Part shown: piece by piece, positions 27,777 to 37,235 of the stretch
How the letters are laid out: each line of letters opens with the position of its first letter
Numbering within the stretch: position 1 is the stretch's first letter
DNA from: Calditrichia bacterium
GTDB taxonomy: Bacteria > Calditrichota > Calditrichia > RBG-13-44-9 > J075
Direction of reading: 5' to 3'
Assembly (NCBI GenBank): GCA_028284445.1
Contig: JANQRS010000052.1
Coordinates: 82,660 to 146,659, forward strand
DNA: 64,000 nucleotides
The notes under the pieces: model-generated
What the model was told of the DNA's origin: nothing
Database searches by the model: none
What the model saw: the letters and a program-made list of their open reading frames with translations, nothing else
Translations under genes and position numbers: made by a program

Positions 27777-28193
27777 ATGTTCAAACGCAGTAAAAATGAA
27801 TCGCCTGTTAAAGCAGCTGATGGCCTGACTTGTCACCTGTTGTTGCAGCAGAGTGATGTTCGTGGCGATAAATTGGCAGTTACCTGGGTTGATGTTGAGC
27901 CAGGATGCCGGCAAATACCGCACCGTCATTTGCCGGAGCAAGTCTACGTCATTGTGAACGGGCAAGGTGTTATGCGTGTTGGCGATGAATACCAGGCTGT
28001 TGCAGTTGGTGATGTCGTTTATGTGCCAAGTAACGTAGTACACGGTATTGAGAATAATGCGCAGGAAAAACTCACCTATATTACTGCTGCCACGCCCGGA
28101 TTTGATACGCGGGCCTTCTATGACAGTGGTGAGGTTCTTGATGGCAAACCGGAGAAAGAAGCGATTCAATTTGCAGAGCCGCTGCTGGTTTAG
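27777..28193 (+). CDS. Cupin-domain protein
   Basis: 138 aa, a single small cupin barrel. Metal-binding motif 1 is PHRHLPEQVYVIVNGQG (two His and Glu) and motif 2 ends VPSNVVHGIEN (His). GGAG precedes the ATG by 8 nt. Cupins of this size are metal-binding oxygenases, isomerases or sugar-binding proteins; the substrate cannot be told. Convergent with the 86-aa gene, with only 2 nt between stops. Confidence 0.85.
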   Translation: MFKRSKNESPVKAADGLTCHLLLQQSDVRGDKLAVTWVDVEPGCRQIPHRHLPEQVYVIVNGQGVMRVGDEYQAVAVGDVVYVPSNVVHGIENNAQEKLTYITAATPGFDTRAFYDSGEVLDGKPEKEAIQFAEPLLV

Positions 28194-28195
28194 CA

Positions 28196-28456
28196 CTAAG
28201 CTGTTTGTAGAGAGAGCCGTCCCAGGACAAAGTAGTTCTTTCGTATTTCAAACATAACGTTGGTTTCGAATGATTTACCGGCTGCCGGCCCCCGTTCAGG
28301 CAGGCGCTCCACAAAACGTATGTTGTCTGACTTGGGGTAATGGCTCAGGATTTCGTCCTTGAGGGCGGTTTGCCATTCACGTGCCAGTTTAAACTTGAAT
28401 GAAGTTGTATTTCCATTTGGCAATTGTAGAGAGGCGGTTATGCGCTTGCCTGCCAT
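28196..28456 (-). CDS. Small conserved-looking protein of unknown function
   Basis: 86 aa, basic, mixed alpha/beta (MAGKRITASLQLPNG, AREWQTALKDEILSHYP), no signal or membrane segment. A strong AAGGAG 6 nt before the ATG supports it as real. It sits 93 nt downstream of the zinc-ribbon/TPR gene on the same strand. I do not recognise it. Confidence 0.6.
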   Translation of the reverse strand: MAGKRITASLQLPNGNTTSFKFKLAREWQTALKDEILSHYPKSDNIRFVERLPERGPAAGKSFETNVMFEIRKNYFVLGRLSLQTA

Positions 28457-28549
28457 CGAAGACTCCTTGTAGTGAATTTTTGTTCACTATTTTAAGCAAG
28501 GATGGTAAGGAAAGCAAGTGGAAATTCAGAAGAAGTTCAGACAGCCCAC

Positions 28550-30052
28550 TTAATTTTTGGGCGGCCGGAGTTTATCTTTAAATTCCGGCTTAAAGAAGTC
28601 AACAGCTCGCTTGGCGCGGTTTGGCGCATTCAGCAAATCCCGGTGCGTAATCCAGACCAATTGCGGCTCCCGACCCTCGCGCTGCTCTACAGCGGCATAG
28701 AGATCGGTGTGCGACGATTTCCGCAACGAAAGGGTCAAAAATTCCTTATGCTTGGTATGGTAGAGCACCAGGCGGGTTTTGGTTTTCTTAATGATGTCGA
28801 CATCTGCGGCAACGTAGTTCGTGACGTTCTTCCATCGAGCCACGAGTTGCATGCTGACCTGTCCCGCTATGTTTGAGGATGCCTTCGGTTCATGAGCAAT
28901 TGCCGGAGAGGGTGGGGGAGTCTGACGAATTGTAGCCTGTTGCTGTTCACTGCTGGCTGTTGATTTCGCTGGAGGTATGTTTGTAACCACTTCTTCTTTG
29001 CTTACATGCGCCTCCTTTTTAGGACGCTTCCTGACAATGTTGGGTTTGGCCGAGACTGTTTTTCCGGTTTTCTTAGTATTGCTGTTTTTGCGCACGGATT
29101 TTGGCGCCGCTTGTTCCGGAACGTCTTTGCTCGCTTCTTTGCCGGCATCTGCAAACAAGCTTTCCGCCTGCTTTTTGCGCTCCCTGGCAAATTCATCATC
29201 GGGCAGCACTTTCAGGATGTTCCCGAATACCTCAATAGCTTTTTCATAGTCCTCAGACAGCATTGCCTGCGCACCTTCGCCATCAAGATATCCAACAAGG
29301 CGGTCACGCAAACTGATGGCTTCATGATTCTCCGGTTCCAGATTTAGCAGTTCCCTGACATAGATATTGACATTGTCATTTTCCGGGGAGACAAAATTCT
29401 TGTTCTGAAAAGCCACACGCGCCTTTTGCAGCAGCAGTTCTCGTCGCCTCTCCAGGTAGATGCGCTGTTCCTGCCCGGAAACCAGGCCACTCTGCAGCGA
29501 GTCAATGCGCGCCTCGGCAAGCGGCAAGAGTTCACTTTGTGGAAAGTTGTCCGCGAAACGCTGGAAGATCTTCAATGAGGCAAAGTAATTACCTTCATTG
29601 TAGAATTCTTCGCCCTGGGCAAACAGCATCTGAGCGGAACGCTGAGAGGTTGATTCATTGAGATAGTCGATACCAAAGTATGCAGCACCGACCAGGAAAA
29701 AGGTGAGAATGCCAAAAAGCAAGGGTTTTTTCCAACCACTGAACTTAATGAAAGTGATTGTGCGGTCGACGTTGGAAACGTAGGATTCACTTTCAAGTAA
29801 TTCTTCCTGGTCCATCTTGGATCGTACTTCGGGAAGCAATTGCGTTGTGCGTTCAAGACTGGGCTCGACTGAATCGATCGGTACAAGCGTGTTGTTTTCC
29901 GGGATAGTATTGGCCGGTTCATCAAAGGCAGGTTTGACCGTGGCTAGCTCCGTTGCCGGAATGGGCTTTTCTGTGCCAAATAGGCTGGCGTTACAATTAC
30001 GGCAGCGAACACGGCTTTGCGCATTTAACGTGTTGCAATTGGGACAAAGCAT
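28550..30052 (-). CDS. Zinc-ribbon, single-TM, TPR-repeat protein
   Basis: 500 aa. Residues 1-25 form a double-CxxC zinc ribbon (MLCPNCNT, CRNCNAS). An acidic linker follows, then one transmembrane helix at about residues 111-132 (PLLFGILTFFLVGAAYFGI). Next is a TPR-like region (MLFAQGEEFYNEGNYFASLKIFQRF, EDYEKAIEVFGNILKVLP), a Lys/Pro/Ser-rich stretch and a conserved-looking C-terminal domain (TRLVLYHTKHKEFLTLSLRKS, LVWITHRDLL). The zinc ribbon would be cytoplasmic and the TPR part extracytoplasmic. ATG 30052 has GAAGGG 4 nt upstream. It follows the pentapeptide gene by 259 nt and shares its cytoplasm-TM-outside plan. Confidence 0.7.
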   Translation of the reverse strand: MLCPNCNTLNAQSRVRCRNCNASLFGTEKPIPATELATVKPAFDEPANTIPENNTLVPIDSVEPSLERTTQLLPEVRSKMDQEELLESESYVSNVDRTITFIKFSGWKKPLLFGILTFFLVGAAYFGIDYLNESTSQRSAQMLFAQGEEFYNEGNYFASLKIFQRFADNFPQSELLPLAEARIDSLQSGLVSGQEQRIYLERRRELLLQKARVAFQNKNFVSPENDNVNIYVRELLNLEPENHEAISLRDRLVGYLDGEGAQAMLSEDYEKAIEVFGNILKVLPDDEFARERKKQAESLFADAGKEASKDVPEQAAPKSVRKNSNTKKTGKTVSAKPNIVRKRPKKEAHVSKEEVVTNIPPAKSTASSEQQQATIRQTPPPSPAIAHEPKASSNIAGQVSMQLVARWKNVTNYVAADVDIIKKTKTRLVLYHTKHKEFLTLSLRKSSHTDLYAAVEQREGREPQLVWITHRDLLNAPNRAKRAVDFFKPEFKDKLRPPKN

Positions 30053-30311
30053 ATAACCCTTCCCCGGGTGACAAAATTTCAGCAAAAGTTAGCAGGCGCT
30101 CAAGGGAATAAGAAAACTCCAACGAAAATACCCGATCGTACCGGGTATATGAGCTAACGGAGGGTCTTGCGAGGAATCTGAGAATGATACCCCTATCATT
30201 CCAGAGGACAAACCGTCCCAAACGTATCCCTGTTAGGACCCCTTCCTTCAACTCGAAATATAGGGGATGTCCACTGACCTTGCGTGATGTGGATCGCAGA
30301 ATGACTTTCAG

Positions 30312-33300
30312 TTATTTCTCAAGGTTGGCCGCTATTAAATCATCCATTGTCGTGGTTGCGGGAATCTCCAACAGAAAGATCTTGTCGTTGTATTCGTATA
30401 TGATCCGATCGCCCTTCAGGTTAGTAATGGCCTCAATCTTATGGCGATCACCGCTGCCGCTAAGGGCCTCATTACCGTCCAGGATGGGAGTGGTCAGGTT
30501 GGCCCAGCGGCCATCTTGCCAGAGCTTTAGTTGCGTAAAATAGTAAAGAGTGGCCCCGGAATACTCACTGATAACAACCCGTCTGGCATCCTGAGATGCC
30601 GAAATGAAGGGCGGGTTCACGCTTTTGAAAATCTGAAACAAGGCTCTGCTGGAATTGGCGGCGGTATCGTAATAGTTGCAGTTTAGCCGCAACACCTTAC
30701 CGCCTTCAGCAGGTATATCCTCGGTCAAGAACATAAAACCGCGATTAGCAACTGGAAAAAAAGCATTGCGAAATGCCTTCAGGCTATCCAGTTCTGAGAT
30801 CAGACTGCCATCTCCGTAGAAGAGATCGCCTTCAACCAGAAAATTGCTTTGATCGCCCATCGGCAGCAAAGATTTTGTCTGGAAATCCAATGGCTTCGGG
30901 ATGAGCCGGGTTCTGCCGCTGTTGGTGTTGATTTGATAGGGATATGAAAATCGCGAACCGGCGGCGGTCATATACAGGTCATCAGAGTCCGCCTCGAAAA
31001 TCGGCTTGCCCCACTCGTAGCGATAAAAATTTCGTCCACCGATTCGAATTTCACGCTCTTCGCCGTCGTCAATATTCTTGATGAATAAGGCCTGTTGCGT
31101 AATGGCACCGCGTTGATTGCGTTCGACGCGATAGTAGGCAATGTCATTTCCATTTGGGTGTAAATACGGGTGAATGCCATCCGCTACCTGGCGAACAGAA
31201 TAAAGCTCCTCAAGCTGAACGTCTAGCTCTTGAATTTCACTGCTTCTGCTGAGGGAAACCTGTGTGCTATACTGCTTGTAACGCGTAAATTCCATCTTCT
31301 TGATGTCGCGCAACTGAGTCGGATAAACTGTTAGGGTATAGTCGCCGACAAGCAAGTTCTGGACATGGTAGATGTCACTATTCGTTTCCTCTGAGGTAGG
31401 CAAGAGCAAACGGTCGTTCAAATACACGTAACTGCGAGATGACTTAGGAACCTTAATAATCATTTCAGTATGGGCCATATACCAGGCGGCCAAGGCGCCA
31501 CCGGCAATAGCTAATAGAATCAACAAAGACAGAAACATCCGGACCCGGCTGCGCTTCTTGGGAAACTCGACAGGGTCTTCTTCTGTCGGCTCTACAACAA
31601 TCTCAACCGGTTTATCGAGGTGGCTATGTCCATTCTTACCGGTTTTAGCTGCCTCCTCGGTTTTTGAAGCAGTCTTACCAATTGCTTCATCAAGGCCGGG
31701 CAACTTCGGTTCCTTGCCGTTACCCAGGCGTTTCTTGTTTTGCTGCTTCGCATTGTCCTCAGTAGCATTGGCCTTGTTCTTCTTGCCGCGGCGTTTCTTG
31801 CGCCGTCCCTTACTATTGCTGTTTTCAGTTGCTTCCTGTTGCTCTTTTTCAGTTTCAGAGCCGGCAGACGCCGTGGCACTATCTTCCGAAGATTCGGGAT
31901 CTTTTGTTGAGGCATTGCCATTGCTTTTCTTGCGTCGCTGGCGTCGCTTACCGGTGCCACGTTTCGGCTTTTCTGTCTCTGCCTCTGGGGCTTTGTCAGT
32001 TGCGGCAGCTTCAGCGGATTCCGTGCTATCTTCAGAGGGCTTATTTGCATCAATTAATTCGGCCGCCTCTGCTTTGCCGTTCGTTGAGCTTTTTTCGGTG
32101 CTCGTTGTTTTATCAGCATCGTTTGCGGCTTTGTTCTTCCTGGCGCTATCGGATTTGTCATCGTCCTTGTCGGTAGTCGCTTCAGTTTCTGCGATGCCTG
32201 GCTTAGCATCTGAGTCTTCGGGTTCCGGCTCCGGCGCTGCTTCCGGATCGGTGACGGATTCAATCGTCTCCGGGACATCCGCGTCTGCATCAGCTTTTGC
32301 TGTTTCCTCAACTTCTTCTGCGGCAACATCTTGCTTGGCGGGGGAGGCAGCTTCACCAGCTTCGACATCCTGCTCGGCTTTTTCCGGAATTGTCGTCTGC
32401 TGAGTCTCGTCAGCAGCGATTTCCTCCGCTACTTTGCGAAGGTCAGCTTCGAGCTCTTTTGCCAAACCGGTATCAAGCGCATCAGCAAGTTCTTCTATTG
32501 TCGTAGTTGCTGCTGCTTCTTCTGTTTCCAGGCTCGCTGCGATATCGGCGCCAGTTACTGCAGGCGCTGTGTGATTTTCCACACTGGGTAATATCGGTTC
32601 CGAAGGGCGATTTGCGGTCGTTCTTGGCTTGGGGCTTTTCCCGGAGGTTTTTGCCTTTTTCTCTTTCAGGGGGGCCTCAGGCTTTTCCTGAACATCGATT
32701 GGTTCCTCAATCACTCTTGTTGCTGACGGCGTGCCATTTAGCGGGGCGCTGCCTTCGATGTCTTTATCGCCGCCGTCGGCGCCATAGAGTGCTTTACCAA
32801 GTTTAGCGGAAAGATCATCGCCGTCGTCAAAAGCGAGCAGAGGCTTGAGACGCTCATTCTCTTCCAGATCGGAAGTTTTAGAGACATCTGCTTGAACAAT
32901 CGGCAGGATGCTCCCATCCGTCATTTCAGCCAGCAGGAAGTTCAGCGAACGCAAGGCTTCCGTTCCATGGGATACGTCAAAAATGACGTGGTCAACCTTG
33001 CCTGCCAACAGTCGCAGGAATTCAGACAGGTTATCCGGCAGGAATGGGGGAAGTGCAATCTGCACGGGAAGTCCGCCGTTGACTCGCACGGCTCCGGCAG
33101 CGGTCAAAATATTTGCCGCCACAGCGTCCGCATTAATTCCCAGAATCAATGTCGATGCTTGACCCACGTTCGGTATCAGCTGTGCTGCTGACGGATTATG
33201 CAAGAGTGAATGTACTCGCTGCGCTGCAGCAAGCGTGTCTGTCGCAATCCGGTAGCCCCAGCTGTTGATGATGTTCAGGTTGTTCTGCACGGTTTCTTTG

Positions 33301-34109
33301 GTTGTCAACTTACGGAATGGACCGCCGGAAACACTTGCTCGGCTCAGGTTTGCTTCGCTCAGGTTGGTACGGAAGATGACCGTATCCTTCAGATTAGATT
33401 CCTGAAGGTTTGCGGCTTTCATCATCGCGCCTTCCAGGTTCGCTCCTTCAAAGTCGCTTTGAAAAAGGACGGTTTCAGTCAGGCTGGCTTCAAATAGGTC
33501 CGCGTGACGTAAATCGCCCTTATAGATGTTTGCTTTGTCAAGGCAGGCTTTCCGCAGAATGGCCTTTTCAAGAATTGCCTGGCTCAAATAGGCACGTTCG
33601 AGTATCGCCTCGGCGAGGTCTACTTCCTTTAAGTTCGCCCGTGTAAAATTAGCGCCGGTGAGATCCGTCTTGCTGAAATTTACCTGGTAAAGGATCGCTT
33701 CCCGAAGATCGCATTCCTGCATGTCTGCTGAGGCAAAGTATGCACCAAAAAGATTGGCCTTCGTTAGAATTGCATGACGAAGGTAGCAGTTTTCCAGCTT
33801 GGCATCTACGAGGAATGCCTGAGAGAGGTTCGCCTTCCCGAGGTTGGCATTGTTGAGAATAGCTTTGCTCATGTTGACAGCGCGTAAGTCACTATCGTTG
33901 AGTCGCGCGCCACGTAAATCGCTTTCGTAGAGGATGGCCTCGTTGAGTGTCGAACCAGCAAGGTTCGCCCGGCTTAGATTGATCCGGCTCAAATTCTGCT
34001 TGCTCAGATTTACACCAGCGAGGTCTGGCACTACATCGGGATTCCCTTTCCGCCATTCATTCCAGAAAGAAACACCTTTCCTGAGTATATCCTGGAATCT
34101 GTTCTCCAT
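30312..34109 (-). CDS. Giant pentapeptide-repeat / linker / TM / propeller membrane protein
   Basis: 1265 aa. Residues about 29-258 are an unbroken right-handed pentapeptide helix (A[N/D]Lxx repeats such as SRINLSRANLAGSTLNEAIL). Residues about 285-410 form an alpha/beta domain (STLILGINADAVAANIL, DHVIFDVSHGTEALRSLNFLL, SILPIVQAD) that resembles a Rossmann or TIR-like sandwich. Residues about 445-850 are a low-complexity Glu/Ala/Lys linker with two polybasic clusters (KRRQRRKK, GRRKKRRGKKNK). One membrane helix lies at about 857-878. A PEGA-like beta domain (about 885-955) and a beta-propeller (about 965-1265) then face outward. Nothing equivalent is known to me; function unknown. Confidence 0.8.
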   Translation of the reverse strand: MENRFQDILRKGVSFWNEWRKGNPDVVPDLAGVNLSKQNLSRINLSRANLAGSTLNEAILYESDLRGARLNDSDLRAVNMSKAILNNANLGKANLSQAFLVDAKLENCYLRHAILTKANLFGAYFASADMQECDLREAILYQVNFSKTDLTGANFTRANLKEVDLAEAILERAYLSQAILEKAILRKACLDKANIYKGDLRHADLFEASLTETVLFQSDFEGANLEGAMMKAANLQESNLKDTVIFRTNLSEANLSRASVSGGPFRKLTTKETVQNNLNIINSWGYRIATDTLAAAQRVHSLLHNPSAAQLIPNVGQASTLILGINADAVAANILTAAGAVRVNGGLPVQIALPPFLPDNLSEFLRLLAGKVDHVIFDVSHGTEALRSLNFLLAEMTDGSILPIVQADVSKTSDLEENERLKPLLAFDDGDDLSAKLGKALYGADGGDKDIEGSAPLNGTPSATRVIEEPIDVQEKPEAPLKEKKAKTSGKSPKPRTTANRPSEPILPSVENHTAPAVTGADIAASLETEEAAATTTIEELADALDTGLAKELEADLRKVAEEIAADETQQTTIPEKAEQDVEAGEAASPAKQDVAAEEVEETAKADADADVPETIESVTDPEAAPEPEPEDSDAKPGIAETEATTDKDDDKSDSARKNKAANDADKTTSTEKSSTNGKAEAAELIDANKPSEDSTESAEAAATDKAPEAETEKPKRGTGKRRQRRKKSNGNASTKDPESSEDSATASAGSETEKEQQEATENSNSKGRRKKRRGKKNKANATEDNAKQQNKKRLGNGKEPKLPGLDEAIGKTASKTEEAAKTGKNGHSHLDKPVEIVVEPTEEDPVEFPKKRSRVRMFLSLLILLAIAGGALAAWYMAHTEMIIKVPKSSRSYVYLNDRLLLPTSEETNSDIYHVQNLLVGDYTLTVYPTQLRDIKKMEFTRYKQYSTQVSLSRSSEIQELDVQLEELYSVRQVADGIHPYLHPNGNDIAYYRVERNQRGAITQQALFIKNIDDGEEREIRIGGRNFYRYEWGKPIFEADSDDLYMTAAGSRFSYPYQINTNSGRTRLIPKPLDFQTKSLLPMGDQSNFLVEGDLFYGDGSLISELDSLKAFRNAFFPVANRGFMFLTEDIPAEGGKVLRLNCNYYDTAANSSRALFQIFKSVNPPFISASQDARRVVISEYSGATLYYFTQLKLWQDGRWANLTTPILDGNEALSGSGDRHKIEAITNLKGDRIIYEYNDKIFLLEIPATTTMDDLIAANLEK

Positions 34110-34445
34110 TTTCCCCTTTTCCCTTATTGCATTGATTTATCCATAGGTGCTGCGTGTAGAATAGCCAGAGCTATCAGAAGTGTTGTAGGTTGTAAATGAA
34201 CCAAGATTCTAGTCTGGCTCGTTGCGCCACATCACATATATATAAACGTCATTGACGACGCGCTCTAGAGGTAGTTTTTAGGAGAAATTGGGAAGGCGTT
34301 GTGCGAAAATCCAGTTAATTGCAATGGTTAGGAGGAATATTGCAGGCTTATGAAACAATTCACGGAAAGTGAATCGACATGCAGCGTCATAACGACCGGC
34401 ACGCAGCGAGGCTGCATGCCGGATAATGTTCCTTCACTTCTAGGA
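34110..34445. other. 336-bp intergenic region between pentapeptide gene and transketolase
   Basis: No convincing ORF. It should hold the promoter of the pentapeptide gene (minus strand). Near the transketolase stop there is a good hairpin, CCGGCA..GCAGC-GAG-GCTGC..TGCCGG (34396-34422), but without a clear U-tract in the minus direction, so it is only a possible transcript-end or stability element. Confidence 0.5.
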
Positions 34446-36488
34446 CTAGCGGCCCACGACTTCGCCGGCGACCTTGGCAATATTCTCTGCGGTAAGGCCT
34501 AGCGCTTCATAGATCTGTTGATAAGGGGCGGATGCGCCGAAGCGATCGATACCAATGATAGCGCCTTTCGGGCCAACGTGCTGATGCCAGAACATTGTGC
34601 TGCCTGCCTCAACAGCGACTCGGGCGGTTAAGCTGTCCGGAAGTACAGATTGACGATAAGATTCAGGCTGAGCAGCAAAAAGTTCTGCACAAGGCATCGA
34701 AACAATATTGGCTTTAACACCGCGCTCAGCAAGCAAGTCTCCGGTCGCTTTGGCGATGTGGAGTTCCGAACCGGTTGAAATGATTGCCAGGTCTGCCGAG
34801 TCGTGCTCCACCAGCAAATACGCCCCCTTCGAGGCTTTGTCCATTGCAGCGGATGCGTTGGCCGGGGCGTGCAGGGTTGGCAGTTTCTGACGGCTTAACA
34901 CCAGCGCGGAAGGCCCGTTTTTGCGTTCCAGGGCATTGCGCCAGGCAGCAGCAGTCTCAATTGCGTCCCCGGGGCGGAATACAGCCAGGTTCGGAATTGC
35001 GCGCAGACTGTTCAGGTGCTCCACGGGTTGGTGTGTCGGGCCGTCTTCACCTAGCCCGATCGAGTCGTGCGTAAAAACATAAACAACCTGACTTCCCATC
35101 AACGCTGCAAGCCGAATGCTGCCGCGCATGTAGTCAGAAAAAACCAGAAAGGTGCCGCCATAAGGAATGGTGCCGCCATGCAGCGCCATGCCGTTCATAA
35201 TCGCGCCCATGCCATGTTCACGAACCCCAAAGTGAATATAGCGCCCGCTGAAATCTTCAGGCGTAATTCCGGTTTCTCCTTTCGGAAAGGTCTTGTTGGA
35301 CGGGGTCAGATCTGCCGAACCACCAATCAGTTGCGGTATTTTAGGGGAAATGGCATCGAGCACTTTCCCTGATGCTGCACGGGAGGCCAGTGCTTGTCCT
35401 TCTTCATATTCCGGTAAATCGCTGTCCCAGCCGGCCGGTAGTTCGTTCGCAAGCATGGCCTGGAACTCTGCCCACTCTTGCGGATAGCTTTCGCGATAGA
35501 GCCCGGCTGTTTTCTGCCACTTGTCTTCAAGTGCCTTGCCGTTCGCCACGCAAGACCCCATGAATTCGGCAATGTCGTCCGGAATCAGGAATTGGGAATC
35601 TTCCGGCCAGCCAAGCGTTTGTTTGGAGAGGACAACTTCATCTTCTCCCAATGGTTCACCGTGCGCTTTGGCGGTGCCGCCGCGATTGGGGCTTCCTTTG
35701 CCAATTGTTGTTTGACAAGCAATGATCGATGGACGACTTTGTTCTTCTCTGGCTGCGCGAATAGCGTTATCAATCGCCGTGAAGTCGTGCCCGTCGATTC
35801 GTTGAATATGCCATCCATAGGATTCGTAGCGTTTCAGCACATCTTCGCTAAAGGAAAGACTGGTTGGTCCGTCGATGCTGATATTATTGTCATCGTAAAG
35901 CACGATTAACTTATTTAGGCCGAGATGCCCGGCAAAGGAGCACGCTTCATGCGAAATCCCTTCCATCAGGTCGCCGTCACTGGCAATGACATATGTGTAG
36001 TGATCCACTATGGAGATATCATTTCGATTGAAGCGTTTGGCCAGCCATTGTTCCGCTAGGGCAAATCCAACCGAATTAGAAATCCCTTGCCCCAATGGAC
36101 CGGTGGTTGTTTCAACGCCGGGGGTATGGCCATATTCAGGATGTCCAGGGGTTTTACTATCCCACTGACGGAAATTCTTAAGTTCACTCAGAGGTAGATC
36201 ATAGCCGGTCAAGTGAAGAAGGCTATAGATCAGCATGCTACCGTGGCCTGCGGAAAGGATAAAACGATCGCGATCCGCCCAGTTCGGATTGGATGGGCTA
36301 TGTTCCATATAGCGTGTCCACAACAAGGCGGCAACGTCGGCCATGCCCATAGGCATGCCGGGATGTCCTGAATTGGCCGCCTGCACACCGTCCATCGATA
36401 ACACGCGGACCGTGTTGGCGGCTTTTTGCAAGACGGATAGACTGTCCGCATTTAAGGGGGCAGCAAGATCTCTGATATTTGCACTCAT
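34446..36488 (-). CDS. tkt: Transketolase
   Basis: 680 aa. A thiamine-diphosphate enzyme of the non-oxidative pentose phosphate pathway, moving two-carbon ketol units. Family motifs in order: GHPGMPMGMADVAALLW, GPLGQGISNSVG, SDGDLMEGISHEA (ThDP/Mg2+ site GDG..), ERKNG.., VFTHDSIGLGEDGPTHQP, and FGVREHGMGAIMNG. Length fits (E. coli TktA 663). ATG 36488 has GGAG 8 nt upstream; a TTG frame starting 30 bp earlier is less likely. Monocistronic. Confidence 0.97.
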   Translation of the reverse strand: MSANIRDLAAPLNADSLSVLQKAANTVRVLSMDGVQAANSGHPGMPMGMADVAALLWTRYMEHSPSNPNWADRDRFILSAGHGSMLIYSLLHLTGYDLPLSELKNFRQWDSKTPGHPEYGHTPGVETTTGPLGQGISNSVGFALAEQWLAKRFNRNDISIVDHYTYVIASDGDLMEGISHEACSFAGHLGLNKLIVLYDDNNISIDGPTSLSFSEDVLKRYESYGWHIQRIDGHDFTAIDNAIRAAREEQSRPSIIACQTTIGKGSPNRGGTAKAHGEPLGEDEVVLSKQTLGWPEDSQFLIPDDIAEFMGSCVANGKALEDKWQKTAGLYRESYPQEWAEFQAMLANELPAGWDSDLPEYEEGQALASRAASGKVLDAISPKIPQLIGGSADLTPSNKTFPKGETGITPEDFSGRYIHFGVREHGMGAIMNGMALHGGTIPYGGTFLVFSDYMRGSIRLAALMGSQVVYVFTHDSIGLGEDGPTHQPVEHLNSLRAIPNLAVFRPGDAIETAAAWRNALERKNGPSALVLSRQKLPTLHAPANASAAMDKASKGAYLLVEHDSADLAIISTGSELHIAKATGDLLAERGVKANIVSMPCAELFAAQPESYRQSVLPDSLTARVAVEAGSTMFWHQHVGPKGAIIGIDRFGASAPYQQIYEALGLTAENIAKVAGEVVGR

Positions 36489-36681
36489 TTCTAAATCTCC
36501 ATTTGTCTTCTTTTCCAAGCTGGAAAAGCATTGAAAGTTATCTCTATCTCGTGGTATTATGTTGCAGGTTTAGCTTCCTAACCAGGCAATGGCCGGTTTC
36601 CTGGCTGTTAAATTAAGCGATAATTGGTCCTGACGCTACCGCTTCTTTCAAATTTGCCCGACAAACTTCCGTGGAGGTCGT

Positions 36682-37140
36682 ATGAAATCCTCAATCGCAA
36701 TACTTATAGTGTTCGCAAGCTGTTGCCTCTTTTTCTGCAATCGGCAGGTTACTGAGAATTTAAAGGTGCATGAAGCAGAAATTCGCGCGGTCCTGGATGC
36801 GCAAATGCAAGGATGGAATCGGGGTGACATCGAAGAATACATGCAGGGATACTGGCAATCTGACTCTCTGCGTTTTGCTTCCGGCGGCACAATCAACTTT
36901 GGCTGGCAGAAGGTGCTCGAACGCTATAGACAACGCTATTCGAACCGCGAGCTTATGGGCAAACTCACCTTCAGTGAAGTTGATGTGAAAATGCTCAGTC
37001 CCCAAGCAGCTCTGGTTTTCGGGAAATGGGAGCTTGAGCGAGCAAATGACCAGCCATGGGGCCTCTACACATTAATAATGCGGCGAACGAATGACGGCTG
37101 GCGGGTAGTGCATGATCATACGTCCGCTGCGGAACAGTAG
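36682..37140 (+). CDS. SnoaL/NTF2-like (DUF4440) lipoprotein
   Basis: 152 aa. The signal sequence ends with cysteines (FASCC..FFCNRQ), suggesting a lipoprotein. The rest fits an NTF2/DUF4440 cone fold: EAEIRAVLDAQMQGWNRGDIEEYMQGYW, LRFASGG, VFGKWEL, and a final WRVVHDHTS strand. Such folds bind small hydrophobic ligands or act as enzymes; no catalytic site is evident. GGAGG is 4 nt before ATG. Confidence 0.8.
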   Translation: MKSSIAILIVFASCCLFFCNRQVTENLKVHEAEIRAVLDAQMQGWNRGDIEEYMQGYWQSDSLRFASGGTINFGWQKVLERYRQRYSNRELMGKLTFSEVDVKMLSPQAALVFGKWELERANDQPWGLYTLIMRRTNDGWRVVHDHTSAAEQ

Positions 37141-37162
37141 AGAAAGTGGCAGGGGCAGTCTA

Positions 37163-37197
37163 CTAAATGACGAATGTCAAATGACAAATGTCGAATG
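37163..37197. repeat. Degenerate heptamer array (xxxAATG), 5 units
   Basis: Five 7-bp units read CTAAATG, ACGAATG, TCAAATG, ACAAATG, TCGAATG, starting 22 nt after the SnoaL-like gene's stop. The same unit types recur after pdxT (43052-43079), and in inverted form as the 14-copy array at 43151-43248. Confidence 0.85.
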
Positions 37198-37202
37198 TTG
37201 CC

Positions 37203-37235
37203 GTTCTTTTGCGCGGCTTTGCCGCGCAAAAGAAC
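37203..37235. repeat. Perfect 15-bp inverted repeat (hairpin)
   Basis: Arm GTTCTTTTGCGCGGC (37203-37217), loop TTT, and the exact reverse complement (37221-37235). No U-tract follows on either strand, so it is not a standard terminator. It lies between two convergent genes. Confidence 0.9.

Noticed and set aside
31558..32403. 281-aa plus-strand ORF opposite the pentapeptide-protein linker
   Set aside because: Ser/Leu/Ala low complexity; it is the mirror of the Glu/Ala/Lys-rich linker and has no ribosome site.
32880..33257. CARF/Csx1-type domain from the DVSHG motif
   Set aside because: Only a five-residue resemblance and no CRISPR context; kept only as one option for an unknown alpha/beta domain.
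34396..34422. Intrinsic terminator for transketolase
   Set aside because: Good stem but no U-tract in the minus direction; reported only as a hairpin.
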